A program made the position numbers and the translations under genes. A model generated the notes under the pieces. It searched no databases, had not been told where the DNA came from, and saw only the letters and a list, made by a program, of their open reading frames with translations. DNA of 64,000 nt from Forficula auricularia (taxonomy: Eukaryota; Arthropoda; Insecta; Dermaptera; Forficulidae). How positions within the stretch are numbered: the stretch's first letter is position 1; each line of letters starts with the position of its first letter. Shown piece by piece: positions 1 through 10,596 of this stretch. The DNA is taken from the NCBI GenBank assembly GCA_024734495.1, contig JALMQS010000085.1, forward strand, positions 12,376,048 through 12,440,047, given 5' to 3'.

Positions 1-1
1 C

Positions 2-817
2 GACCTAATCAAAGCAATAATCGATTCGGATCGTCACAGTACAACACGTGAGATTGCAGAGAAGCTTCATGTATCACATACATGCATTGAAAATCACTTA
101 AAACAACTTGGCTATGTTCAAAAACTCGATACATGGGTTCCTCACGAACTGAAAGAAACGCATTTAACGCAACGCATTAACAGCTGCGATTTGCTAAAGA
201 AACGTAATGAAAATGATCCATTTTTAAAACGACTGATAACTGGCGATGAAAAATGGGTTGTTTACAACAATATCAAGAGGAAAAGATAGTGGAGCAGGCC
301 AGGTGAACCAGCTCAAACAACATCAAAAGCTGGTATTCATCAAAAGAAGGTTTTGTTATCAGTTTGGTGGGATTACAAAGGAATTGTCTACTTTGAACTC
401 TTACCACCCAACCGAACGATCAATTCTGTTGTCTACATTGAACAACTAACGAAATTAAACAATGCAGTTGAAGAAAAGCGGGCCGAATTGACAAATCGAA
501 AAGGTGTTGTATTCCATCATGACAATGCAAGGCCACACACATCTTTGGTCACTCGGCAAAAATTATTGGAGCTTGGTTGGGATGTTTTGCCACATCCACC
601 ATATAGTCCTGACCTTGCACCATCTGATTACTTTTTATTTCGATCTTTACAAAACTCCTTGAATGGTAAAAATTTCAATAATGATGATGATGTTAAATCG
701 TACCTGATTCAGTTTTTTGCTAATAAAAACCAGAAGTTTTATGAACGTGGGATTATGATGCTGCCTGAAAGATGGCAAAAGGTCATTGATCAAAATGGGC
801 AATACATTACAGAATAA
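2..817 (+). pseudogene. mariner (DD34D) transposase, 5' cut by window edge, one in-frame stop
   Basis: A single frame runs from base 2 to the TAA ending at 817 and reads as a mariner-family cut-and-paste transposase. The helix-turn-helix region (REIAEKLHVSHTCIENHL) is followed by the first catalytic Asp in TGDEKW, a second in HHDNARPH and a third in YSPDLAPSDYFLF. Exactly 34 residues separate the second and third Asp, the DD34D signature of mariner rather than Tc1. The only disabling lesion seen is an in-frame TAG at 287-289, just after the NIKRKR stretch; the frame is the same on both sides, so this is a nonsense change and not a frameshift. The start codon and 5' inverted repeat lie outside the window. 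About 60 bp of 3' sequence follows, ending near 878 where a SINE begins. Recently inactivated copy; identification is firm. Confidence 0.93.
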
Positions 818-878
818 AGTTATTTAGTTCCATGAAAAAATTGTCTTTGATTTTCTAAACAAAATCCGCAATTACTTA

Positions 879-1237
879 GTCCGCCTCCGTGGTCTAATGG
901 TCAGAACAACTGACTGGCAACCCGGAGGTCTCGGGTTCGATTCCCGGCTATACCCAGACATTTTTTCTGTAAGTATAGGGTCTGGTAATAAAAATTAAGT
1001 GGGAGATAAATTTAACCGAATTTATCGCGCGGAGGATTTACCACTGCTCGAAGCCCCTAAAACCTTGGTAAATTGGATATTGAATTGTATCTAAGTTTCT
1101 GAGATTGGCTCGTGATTCCGGCTTCTTTTCCTTCTGCTCTGTTCTTTTCACGATTGAGGGGCCAGTCCATACAGGCCTTTAGGGGATCCACCTTCTGGTG
1201 TATCTCCTTCTCTCATCAATATCATTAAAAAAAAAGT
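879..1237 (+). repeat. tRNA-derived SINE with LINE-like 3' tail and poly(A)
   Basis: Positions 881-955 have tRNA-like internal promoter boxes: an A box TGGTCTAATGG at 890-900 and a B box GGTTCGATTCC at 934-944. The acceptor and anticodon stems do not pair, so this is not a working tRNA gene. A unique body follows, and then a tail (about 1110-1226) that resembles the 3' end of a LINE fragment at about 46200-46305 (shared blocks such as GAGGGGCCA and CATCAATAT), followed by A9. A tRNA head plus a LINE-matching tail is the classic SINE plan, with trans-mobilisation by the partner LINE inferred. Confidence 0.7.
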
Positions 1238-1239
1238 TG

Positions 1240-2680
1240 CCAATCTAATATAATTTTATTAAAAACTTTATTCAATTTTTTTTGTGTTCTCCACGGTACT
1301 TAATTAGGAAATTAAATTTCATCAAAATTGGTTAAGTCATTTTCAAGATTTTAAGAAAAAACTAAAAAAGTACTGAAATAAAGTACTAATGTTTGTAGGC
1401 CGATATGTACCAAAAACTAATCAGCGCTTCATTTTGTTAAAATAATAGTAGGTTTTCAATTTCAATTCATTCGGTACAACGGTGTGGAAAAAATCGTGGA
1501 CCGTAAAAACGATAACAGGCACACATCCGCATGCACTAAATGAAAAATCGTACTTTTTGTCCTCTGGACGAGACCCCATGTACTTTTTGGCAAAACCGTC
1601 ACGTGTGACTTTAATTGAGTCCATGGGTTCCTAGTCTTTACCTGAGGACCCTTTGAAGTCGCGCTTGTCGCGAGACCGATTACAATACTTTATTTTTTTA
1701 TTTATTTATTATTTATTACAATACTGCTACGCTTTTAAGATATTTTTTTTTTATTTTAAAGAATAATGAAAAACATAAAAGATGATTATTTAGTAAATTA
1801 GTCGCATTATTTTAAATACAAAAATACTTCTTTAGTAAAAGATTATATTTTTTTTATTAAATATTAAATATAAGGGAGGAATCAGGTGTATGGTATGGTA
1901 TTAGGTGAATGGGCAAATCTTTTTTACTAAACAAATTTGATTTATTTATTAAACCTTTTTTTACACAATTCAAAGATTAAGAATTATTAAAGTTTTAAAA
2001 CAAATAAACATATCTATCAATGGGTTATTTACAGGCCCGATTCTATAAATGGGCAAAATGGGTACATGCCCAGGGGCGCAAGGGTTTTCGGACGTAAAGG
2101 GAAATAGAGGAGTTTGTGGGGGTTGGGGGGGGGGGGCACCTGTTTAATTTGCCCATAGCGCAACGAAGGTTAAAAACTGGCATGGTTATTTGAAAATTTT
2201 TTAAATATGTATACCTATATTATAAAAATACCGAATATATAGATTTTAAATCAGGTAGAAAGGTAAGGAAAAGTTAAAAATCATATAAACATATCAATGG
2301 ATTATTAACAATTTTTAAATACATATTATAATAATACGGTTTTTTAAGTAGATATAATTGTAATTGTAAGAAAAAGTTAAAACGATTAATTGTTCTCGAA
2401 TCTTTTATATTTAGCAAAAATGTTGCTGAATTAATATTTGGAACTGGAAAAATACAAGATAAGTGGGTCTATTAAGCTAACTTGACAGTCAAAAAAACAT
2501 GACACTAATTTATTGTTTTTAAGGAAAATATAAAATATTATAGGAAATGATGGATGATTTTTAGTTTTAGCTCGAAAGGTTAGTTAGAAGGATATTCGCC
2601 GGGCTTGGATGGGAGATGATTTTCAGAGATTAGAGTCATCTGTCTTGGCGGCGTAAAGCCAGAAAATGCTATTTAAAATA
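1240..2680. other. AT-rich intergenic stretch, no supported gene
   Basis: No gene supported. Between 2036 and 2160 there is a short GC-rich insert with a G-run (2126-2137), bounded by partly inverted ATGGGCAAA / TTTGCCCAT segments. It may be the relic of a small DNA transposon. A short minus-strand frame at 1421-1624 has no recognisable domain. Confidence 0.4.
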
Positions 2681-2683
2681 CGA

Positions 2684-2757
2684 ATTTGCACAGAGGCAGT
2701 TGAAAATATGCTTTAAATAAAATATTGGCACAGAGGCAGTAGAAACATGCTTTAAAT
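2684..2757. repeat. Short direct repeats flanking LINE insertion (left side)
   Basis: Two imperfect copies of a ~50-bp unit containing GCACAGAGGCAGT and ATGCTTTAAAT lie just left of the LINE. A third copy (CACAAAGGCAGTATAAATA and following) sits immediately right of the LINE poly(A), at about 3951-4000. The LINE therefore landed inside a small tandem repeat, or the flanks are target-site-related duplications. Confidence 0.55.
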
Positions 2758-3948
2758 GCTCACCAAAGCTTTTGACCAGGTTTGGTACAAAAATCTTCTT
2801 GCCAAACTGCCAGCCTTTGGATTCACACCAACACTTCGCAAATGGATAGAAAGCTTTCTGACAAACCGAAGTATAAAAGTTGTGGTGGATGGAACATCAT
2901 CTGAATCGTTCTCCACAAACGCTGGTGTTCCCCAAGGCTCTGTAATCTCCTCCACACTCTTCCTAATTTATATAAACGACGTTATCGATCAAACCTCAAA
3001 CCCCACTCATTGTTACGCCGACGATAGCACTCTAAACAGCAAACCCTCACTCCCGAATAATCGAATCAATGTTGCCTCCTCAATTGCTCTCGACCTAGAC
3101 AAACTGAATAAATCGGGCTCTCAAAATTTAGTTAACTTTAATGCAAACAAGACTCAATGTTGTCTAATTTCTAGGCGCGAAAATAAAGATTTCCCTGATA
3201 TTCACTTCGATTCGAATACCCTAAAAATGTGTGACAGCCTATCCATGTTGGGCGTCTCAGTCACATCTGACCTGTCTTGGAATGAACACATCTCCTCTGT
3301 GGCGAAATCTGCAGCAAGGAAGATTGGCTTCTTATTCAGGTCCAAGCGATTTTACAAACCCCCACAACTTCTCACCATCTACAAGGCCCAAATCCGCCCC
3401 TGTCTCGAATACGGCTCACATCTGTGGAGAGGAGCCTCAAAATATTCTCTTGCTACCCTGGATGCAATTCAGAAACGAGCCATCAGGCTAATTAACGATT
3501 CTACCCTCACCGACTCCCTCGACTCGCTGGCTCATCGAAGAGATGTCTCTGCCCTTTCCCTTTTCTATAGATACTATCACGGCAGGTGCTCTGATGAGAT
3601 AAAATCAATAATTCCCCCAAAGCATGCTTTGCACGTAGCACGCGTTTTGCCGACTCCCAACACTCTTTCGCGGTCAAATTGGAAAAGTGCCGGACCACTT
3701 CATTCGCCAATTCATATATCCCCATGACTTCAAGGAACTGGAACTCTCTCCCAGCCTCCATCTTTCCCAGCACCTATAATCTTCAAACCTTCAAAACCGG
3801 GGTGCATAGACACCTACGTCTACACCCTCTCACTTAATCAACTTTCCCTTCTCTTCGGTAATGCAAGGGTCTTTCGAGATCCATAGGAGCTGCATCTTTA
3901 CTGGCGCACCCCTTCTTGCATTCGATTGCATTAAAAAAAAAAAAAAAA
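2756..3948 (+). mobile_element. 5'-truncated non-LTR retrotransposon (reverse transcriptase C-terminal half) with poly(A)
   Basis: The frame 2756-3727 begins in RT motif A (KAFDQVW). It continues through motif B (GVPQGSVISSTLF), the catalytic YADD box and the thumb region (LGVSVTSDLSWNEHI), then the Cys/His-poor C-terminus typical of CR1/jockey-superfamily ORF2 (RRDVSALSLFYRYYHGRCS). A frameshift near 3685 moves the frame. The adjacent frame then carries the conserved end (MTSRNWNSLPASIFPSTY) to a TAA at 3835-3837. A 3' UTR and an A-run (about 3932-3948) complete the element. The endonuclease and motif 0-2 regions are absent, so it is a dead-on-arrival copy. Confidence 0.85.
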
Positions 3949-4099
3949 TATTCACAAAGGCAGTATAAATATGCTTTAAATAAAATATTGGCACAAAGTC
4001 CTCATTTATTGCCTTTTGACATAGACACAAGCCGTCTCTTTACCAAATCGTTTCCAGGTAATCAATCACCTCGGAGAGTTGTCTTCTTCAATGAGCTTC

Positions 4100-4260
4100 A
4101 ACAACTGACTTTGCGTCGAGGGGCTAGCTGCCTTTATAAACCTGGCGGCCCTAATTAGCAATTAAACTGATTGGTTAATTGGTGGCGGTTTGCGTAAATA
4201 TCAGCGAGCGCTGCCTGTGATTATAAAAGGGGCGTGTCCTCGCTGTTCACCTGTCATTTG
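4100..4260. promoter_or_regulatory. Candidate divergent (bidirectional) promoter
   Basis: Two TATA boxes point away from each other: TATAAAG on the minus strand (4132-4138) and TATAAAA on the plus strand (4222-4228). Two ATTGG (inverted CCAAT) boxes lie between them at 4170-4174 and 4178-4182. This layout resembles divergent promoters of insect histone gene pairs or an LTR core. No matching coding region follows on either side, so it may be a relic or part of a transposon. Confidence 0.35.
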
Positions 4261-5190
4261 ATCGAAAGATCCTGACTGGCGAACATCAAAGCAAGCGCCT
4301 TTCTCAAGGGGAATATGAATCTTTATTTTTAAAAAGCATTTTACATTGAAACAAGTAGAGAATAAAATCTTACAATATATATTGTTTAATCCAAAACATA
4401 AACACTTTAAATAAAAAATAAAATAAAACCTGATTTTTATCACTCTTAATAAGAATAAAAAAATGTCTTAAAATTGGGTACTATTAACATGTAATTATAT
4501 TTAATATGTTCAGATTCCATTGTTTTTAATATTCTCCATCTTACATAGGCAATCTGCCGCAAAGGGCACATATGTTTGACAATAAAATAACAATGGCATG
4601 AGAATAGGATTATAACTTAAATTATAAAGTTCCATTGAACTTACAACTTCTCCCCATAACTACATATATACAATAAAAAAAAATCAAATATAAGTTTTCT
4701 GTCTATTTACAAAAACAAAAATAAAAAATAAAAATAAAAAATATAAGTTTTGGACTTGACTAGTGGGATGCAATAGAAATGTGGAAAAAATCAATCGTTT
4801 CTATTTGGAGATCAGCAAAGAGGGTTGCGTTTCCCACAATTATGAACATTTTACTCTCCTTCGAAAATCACGAAATAAAAATATCAAATAAGATATTAAA
4901 ACATATTTTAGCAATAGGACATCCAACTAAATAGGAATAAATAATTAAAATTATCATGAAATACAAAATTATATTAATCATGTTAAATTGAAAAAAAAAC
5001 TTGTATTCAAAAATAGGAGGAGAGAATTTTCTGACACGCCTATAACGGCGGCTGGAGGGGAAATGCCTCTCCTGACCTCCACCCCACTCCTGCTTTTCAA
5101 ACTTAGCTGTTCCTCCTTATCTCCTTGATATATTTTTACCTACATACACCTCCACCAAAACATTGATAAAACAATTTATTTGTTAAAAAA
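4261..5190. other. AT-rich stretch, no supported gene
   Basis: I see no gene. AATAAAA signals are frequent but non-specific at this base composition. A short GC-rich block at 5030-5100 has no recognised identity. Confidence 0.35.
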
Positions 5191-5192
5191 AA

Positions 5193-7013
5193 ATTATATA
5201 CCCGGTGAGTATTTTTATCTTGAGATAGTCCCATAACTCAAAAACAGTGCATTATATGAAAAAAGTTTCAAATAAAAGTTTATTTATATCAAGGGGGAAA
5301 CTAAACCACGCTATTATTTGTCGACCCAGAACAAGCTTTCAAGGGTATTTCAAGGTCAAGTTCTGTTTTTTAAATGGAAACCTACCTATATGTTTCTGTA
5401 CATATTCTGAATCTACAAAAAAAAAAAAAAAAACTGAATAGCTTTCATAAGAACTACGAAAACAAAATATTAAATCAATTAAATCTCAAAAAAATTTCTA
5501 ATAATTATTTTTAACAATTATTAAACTAAATTATCAAAAAATAATAATCAAATATTTAATTAATAAATATATAATTTGATAATAAATAATAATTTAATAA
5601 TTTTGCGACACTGTTCTGAGACAGTCCAGAGTGTTATCGCAAGTCTTTCGGATGAATTCCAGTTCCAATTTCGTTATTTTGTCCTGTTGTAGTTTCTTCG
5701 TAGCCTTTTCATTTCCTGTTTTTACTTTACCATACAGGGTATGGTCAAGTATTGTAATCGTGCATGAAAAAAGTGTTGTTTTTTTCCTTCTTTTTTTCGA
5801 AATATCTCAAAAACGGCTGAAACTATTTAGATTAAAAAAATTGAGCGAAACCATGGCATTTCGCTCAACAAAAAAGCTATAATAAGTGAACATTTAAAAA
5901 ATTACATTTTTCGAGATAAAAATTGTTTTGTCAAATTGTCTGTTAGTCTGTCTGATAGTTAGTCTGAGCGTTACCAAATTTTTGTGGACGAGATTGCTCA
6001 AAAACTAGTGTGAATGTCGAAACCAAATTTCACACGTAGATTTGGTCCATTGAGATTAAGAGCTGATTAAATACTAGTGCACATCGACCCAAAATTAAGC
6101 GGGGAGGGGGGTAAAAAATAGAAAATCTTGGCCATTTGACCAAACTCAACCAAATTTTGTACACATAATCAGTGGGACCTCAGAAGTATAAAAATGCAAA
6201 AACTATCCCCCTCCCTCCCCTACATGATTATAAATAATTTTAGGGCCCAGATTGTATGGTAAAGTCAAGTGGATGGCCAGATCAGAACACGTCAGCTTAC
6301 TTGTTTTTTTTAAACTGATTTAGAACACGATAAAATGAAGCTTGTGAGGGTGTATTCCTATCAGAAAAACGCTCGGCATCCATTTCAATGGCAGCCTCAT
6401 AAAACTTCTTCCACATTCACTATAAATTAAGACCATTTCAATTGTCTTGAACAAAAAATGTTCCATTTGTATTATAGTAGTACAATATAACTAACTATCT
6501 AATGGATTGACAGGAGAAATAAAAATTTTTAAAATCAAGAATTTTAAGTAGTTCAATTAAGTAGAAAATAATCTCTTAAATCTGTGTATAAGGAAGTTTT
6601 AATATAATTATAAACACTTATTTTCATTGTTGTGAGTTTTCGATTTAATAATTATTTACTTAAAGATTATTATTTGAAAATTAAGTTAAATAATTGTTAA
6701 AAATAATTAAGATTTCTTTTTGAGATCTAATTGATTCATGTATTTTGTTTATTTGATGTCGTATAAAAAAATAGTTCTTATAAAAGTTGTTCAGTTTTGT
6801 TTATAGATTAAGTAGACGAATTGAAAAATAGAGGGTTCCATTTAAAAAACAGAACCCGACGTTAAAACACCATTGATAACCCGTTCTAGGCCGACAAACA
6901 ATAGCTCAGTTTAGTTTCCCCCTTGATATATATAAACTTTTTTTATATAATGCATTGTTTTTGAGTAATAAGTCTATCTCAAGATAAAAAACTCACCCGG
7001 TATATATGTATAT
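5193..7013. mobile_element. Foldback-type DNA element with ~400-bp terminal inverted repeats
   Basis: The left end (from about 5196, CCCGGTGAGT followed by ATCTTGAGATAG) recurs inverted at the right end (about 6970-7010, CTATCTCAAGAT then ACTCACCCGG). Similarity continues inward for about 400 bp on each side, including matching blocks around 5287-5365 and 6855-6935. TATA flanks both ends, possibly the target duplication. The centre carries a copy of the 'ACTTTACCATAC' repeat. No transposase frame is present, so it is non-autonomous. A copy of the left end begins again at about 63958 at the window edge. Confidence 0.7.
5724..6302 (+). repeat. 'ACTTTACCATAC' interspersed repeat, copy 1
   Basis: One of at least seven copies in this window (others near 19066, 22548, 44946, 47385, 56947, 61196). 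It starts TTTTACTTTACCATAC, has a short palindrome (CCATACAGGGTATGG) at its 5' end, and ends near GTATGGTAAAGTCAAGTGGA and CACGTCAGCTTA. No coding capacity. This copy is nested inside the foldback element at 5193-7013. Confidence 0.75.
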
Positions 7014-7159
7014 AGCGTCTCGAAATTCGAAATCTGGTCACCTTAATTCTATTCATAATTAGATCTTATTAAAATGGTCAAACAATAATTCACTCTTCGG
7101 GAATTCAATGAATTTGAAGTTATCACGAATGAATCTGAAAAATTTTCACGTATTTCTAA

Positions 7160-7478
7160 AATGTGTTTTTAAATGTTTTTTGAGATTTGGCCTTTATGTG
7201 AAGGCATTTGAGAAATAAGAACACTTAAAGGGCCTATCACCTCAATGTGCCCATAAATGGCTTGTAAGAACTGATTTTCGGGAGAATCGTTGTTCACATT
7301 GACCACACCTAAAGGGCAAGTCCCCCTGTATGTGTCCTTAAATGGTTTGTGAGATTAGATTTTTGGGAGAATCGTTGTTCACATTGACCACACCTAAAGG
7401 GCCACTCCCCCTGTATGTGTCCTTAAATGGTTTGTGAGATTAGATTTTTGGGAGAATCGTTGTTCACATTGACCACAC
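7160..7478 (-). pseudogene. Out-of-frame zinc-finger tail of ZNF copy A
   Basis: Below the premature stop, finger-coding sequence continues but is broken. It includes the remains of the ancestral last finger and C-terminus (CSNAFT, stop, ..[11 protein letters not shown], stop at about 7160), which align with the intact C-terminus of ZNF-C. Units at 7311-7395, 7396-7480 and 7481-7565 are 85 bp instead of 84, so each shifts the frame by +1. Confidence 0.8.
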
Positions 7479-8482
7479 CTAAAGGGCCACTCCCCCTGTA
7501 TGTGTCCTTAAATGGTTTGTGAGATTAGATTTTTGGGAGAATCGTTGTTCACACTGACCACAGCCAAAGGGCCTCTCTCCAGTATGTGTCCTTAAATGGT
7601 CTGTGAGGGACGATTTTCGTGAGAAGCGTTGTTCACACTGACCACAGGCAAAGGGTCTCTCCCCAGTATGTGTCCTTAAATGTTCTAAGAGGATGGATTT
7701 TCGGGAGAATCGTTGTTCACACTGACCACAGCCAAAGGGCCTCTCCCCTGTATGTGTCCTTAAATGGTTTGTGAGTTGAGGTTTTCGTGTGAAGCGTTGT
7801 TTACACTGACTACAGCCAAAGGGCCTCTCTCCAGTATGTGTCCTTAAATGGTCTGTGAGATTACCTTTTAATGAAAAGCGTTTTTCACAATGACCACAGC
7901 CAAAGGGCCTCTCTCCTGTATGTGTCTTTAAATGTCTTGTGAGAATATATTTTTCTGAGAAGTGCTTTTCACACTGACCACAGCTAAAGGGCCTCTCACC
8001 AGTATGTCCCCTTAAATGGGTTCTGAGTTTAGATTTTACTGAAAAGCGTTTTTCACAATGGCCACAGCCATAGGGACTCACCCCTGTATGAGTCCTTGAA
8101 TGGACTGTGAGATAAGAATTACCTGAGAAGCTTTTATCACACTGACCACAGCTAAAAGGCTTCTCCCCTGTATGGGTCCTTAAATGTCTTGTGAGATCAG
8201 ATTTTTGTGAGAAGCACTTTTCACATTGACCACAGCTAAAGGGTCTCTCCCCAGTATGTGTCCTTAAATGGTATGTGAGATTATATTTTAATGGAAAGCG
8301 TTTTTCACAATGACCACAGCTAAAGGGTCTCTCACCAGTATGTGTCCTTAAATGGTATGTGAGACGAGATTTTACTGAGAATCGTTTTTCACAAACGGAA
8401 CATCCAAACGGTTTTTCGTCTGAATCTACCAGCAAATGTTGATTGAACTGTGATTTTTTCAGACCTGGATGAATTAAAAAAT
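7479..8482 (-). CDS. C2H2 zinc-finger protein, copy A, terminal coding exon (frameshift-truncated)
   Basis: This encodes the finger array of a probable nuclear DNA-binding protein. Eleven consecutive C2H2 fingers (C-x2-C-x12-H-x3-H) are joined by canonical TGERPF/TGEKPF linkers, preceded by a 20-residue lead-in after the splice acceptor (exon start 8482, minus strand). A base insertion after finger 11 creates HTGGVAL and a stop at 7479-7481. The ancestral C-terminus lies further downstream, as in copy C. Upstream coding exons are at 8535-8672 and 14725-14794, and the splice phases agree (G|GG, then G|AT). This is a paralogue of ZNF-B (26.9 kb) and ZNF-C (38.6 kb). The family assignment is secure; whether the truncated protein is made is unknown. 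Confidence 0.88.
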
Positions 8483-8534
8483 CTAAAATTATTTTACATT
8501 ATAGATTTCATTTGAAAATAAGGATGAAATTTAC

Positions 8535-8672
8535 CTTTATTTGATAAATTAATACTCAAGTGATTTTTTAATAGAACGCATATATTTATATTAATGCACT
8601 TTTTTTTATGTTTTTCTAGGAACTCATCGTTTATAAACATCATTTTACAAAAGCAACACGGATGAAGTGGCC
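8535..8672 (-). CDS. ZNF copy A, coding exon 2 (C2HC-like motif)
   Basis: A 138-bp exon bounded by an acceptor (TTTCAG just above 8672) and a donor (GTAAAT from 8534). It reads PLHPCCFCKMMF...FLEKHKKKC, giving C-x2-C...H-x4-C spacing that suggests a C2HC zinc knuckle at the protein N-terminus. Phase is 1 at both edges and fits exons 1 and 3. The exon is conserved at 27588-27725 and 39384-39521 with mostly silent or conservative changes, which supports it as coding. Confidence 0.75.
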
Positions 8673-8864
8673 CTGAAATAAAACATAAATCAGTTAAAAT
8701 TATGAGACTACTATTAATAAATATTTAATCCCTAATAAATAATAATATATAAGACTTGATAAATCAAAATTTATCACAGAGACTAAGCTAATTATTAATT
8801 ATAAATGGAAAGTAATTCAGAATAAACTAATGCTAATATTTTTCATTACGAATAGAACAAATAC

Positions 8865-9349
8865 TTATATCACTAATAAATATTGAAATGACCATGACAA
8901 GGATGTTATGGTTTTGTATAAATAAATATATTCTAAACTTAAGAGGGTGTCAGAAGAGGGATTCGATTGCACTGGCTTCAATTTCTTGTCAATCACTAAA
9001 TGATAATCACCCTCTAACAATTCTTGGCCATCAAAAACATCTGGATATTCTAAAAGTAAACTCTTTTTTGAAATACCATTCTCTTCTTTATCATTATTTA
9101 TATCCACATTGCATAAATCTGCGTTAATAACTAATAAATTAACTTTTATACTAGTTACTGCTGATAGTAAAGGAATCTTTTCATTATCTATAATTTGGAA
9201 AGTTAAATCATATGCTTTTCCTTTAAAAACGCATTTTATTTTAGTCCCTCCAACTGGTTTTCTACTTGGATAATTGTAAAATTTTAAATTAATTGTATTT
9301 GATTTTAAAAAATCTGAAATTTTTAAATAATCTTTTAGGCTCATAACAT
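8865..9349 (-). mobile_element. Ty3/gypsy pol fragment (protease end to RT start), unit A
   Basis: The minus-strand frame reads through the end of a retropepsin-like domain (NVMSLKDYLKISDF...). It then enters the spacer before RT, with the diagnostic YPDVFDG...EGDYHLVIDKKLKPVQ typical of Ty3/gypsy pol. RT proper is missing. At 9349 the fragment is cut by a hAT-ended insert, and the missing bases (TGATGCA.. of the active-site codons) resume at 13836. A paralogous copy is at 27918-28440. It is a fossil within ZNF intron 1. Confidence 0.8.
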
Positions 9350-9544
9350 CAAGGGCGGATCCAGGGGGGGGGCGACCCCCCCCCCCCGTCCCCGTCCCAT
9401 AGCGAGACTTCAATTCGCCGCGTCCCGGTCATATTCAAATTTCGTAGAGACAAAATTTGCCACCATACTTGTCACATTTGCAGAAGGCAGACGTATCGGC
9501 TGAGCACCATTCTCAGAGCGATATGAATTTTAGTTCATTTATAA

Positions 9545-10440
9545 TTTTTGAGTTCCTAAAAACCACGGAAATTTTGGATTTTTTTCAGATTTTCGTTTAT
9601 AAATCGAAAACCATGCGCCTGACGGAAAATTTCCTTCTTACCAAAATGAAAGAGCATAAAATTTCACACCGGATATTAACTTAAAAGTTAAAATCAATTC
9701 AGACGTTTTACCACAATTGATCTTTAAAATAGGCAATTTTTACCAACTTAGCGGAAAAGTGGATTATGCTTATTAGGTGGTCACAAGAAACCACTCTTCG
9801 AATTTTGGTGCTGACCCCTTAATAGTTTCCAATTGGCTAAAAAATGAGATTGGCAAAATTTCATCTTAATTAGACTACAGTATCCCGTGCCGCAATGAGG
9901 TCGGATCATGTCATGTCTTGAAAAATGCTGGATATCTTCAAATCTAAAAGTTTGAACAAAAAAGTGGCTCAAGTAGAACTTCAAGCAAACAAAATTTCCT
10001 AAAAAATGAGATAAGAATCAAGTTTCTAGGATGAGTGATTTTCATTTTATGAATGAAAAACTGCAATTTTTTGCAGTTTTTCAAAACCTTTAACTACATT
10101 GCGGTACGGGTTACCGTTGTTCAATTAAGATGAAACTTTGCCAATCTAATTTTTTAGCCAATTGGCAATTATTATGGGGGCTGTCAGCACAGCAAAAATT
10201 CAAATGTAGTTTCTTGTGACCACCTAATAACCATAATTATTTTTTCCGCCAAAATTGCCTATATTTGACGATCGATTGTGGCTAAACGGCTGAACCGATT
10301 TTAACTTTATTCGTTCTATTTTATTTATTCTTTAATGTTATCGTCTTTCATTTCGGTTTTCGAGTTATAAGCAAAAATCTGAAAAAAAAATCCAAAATTT
10401 TCGTGGTTTTTAGGCCCTCAAAAATTTAACACCAGCCAGA
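9545..10440. repeat. Long inverted repeat 1
   Basis: Arms of about 350 bp (9545-9902 and 10092-10440) are inverted copies of each other. For example, the block reading TAGGTGGTCACAAGAAAC (9774 on) returns inverted at about 10205-10230. The loop (about 190 bp) contains sequence also found in inverted repeats 2 and 3. Confidence 0.78.
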
Positions 10441-10596
10441 AACCGTCGCACACTCATATAACTCTTATTTGGGATGCCTAACGTCAATTAAAATTATTTC
10501 TACCTTGTGCATATTTATTAGCCAGCGCGGCCTTTTTTTCGGTCTAATTTGCCTGTAGCACAGTACTATAATTGGAGAGTATTTGAAAAGTAGTTC

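Noticed and set aside
881..955. Functional tRNA gene
   Set aside because: A and B boxes are present, but the acceptor and anticodon stems do not pair; it fits a SINE head.
3507..3773. 88-codon minus-strand frame
   Set aside because: Antisense to LINE reverse transcriptase.
8888..9127. 79-codon plus-strand frame (also at 27941)
   Set aside because: Antisense shadow of the gypsy pol fragment.
9457..9684. 75-codon frame
   Set aside because: Lies within an arm of a long inverted repeat and has no motif.
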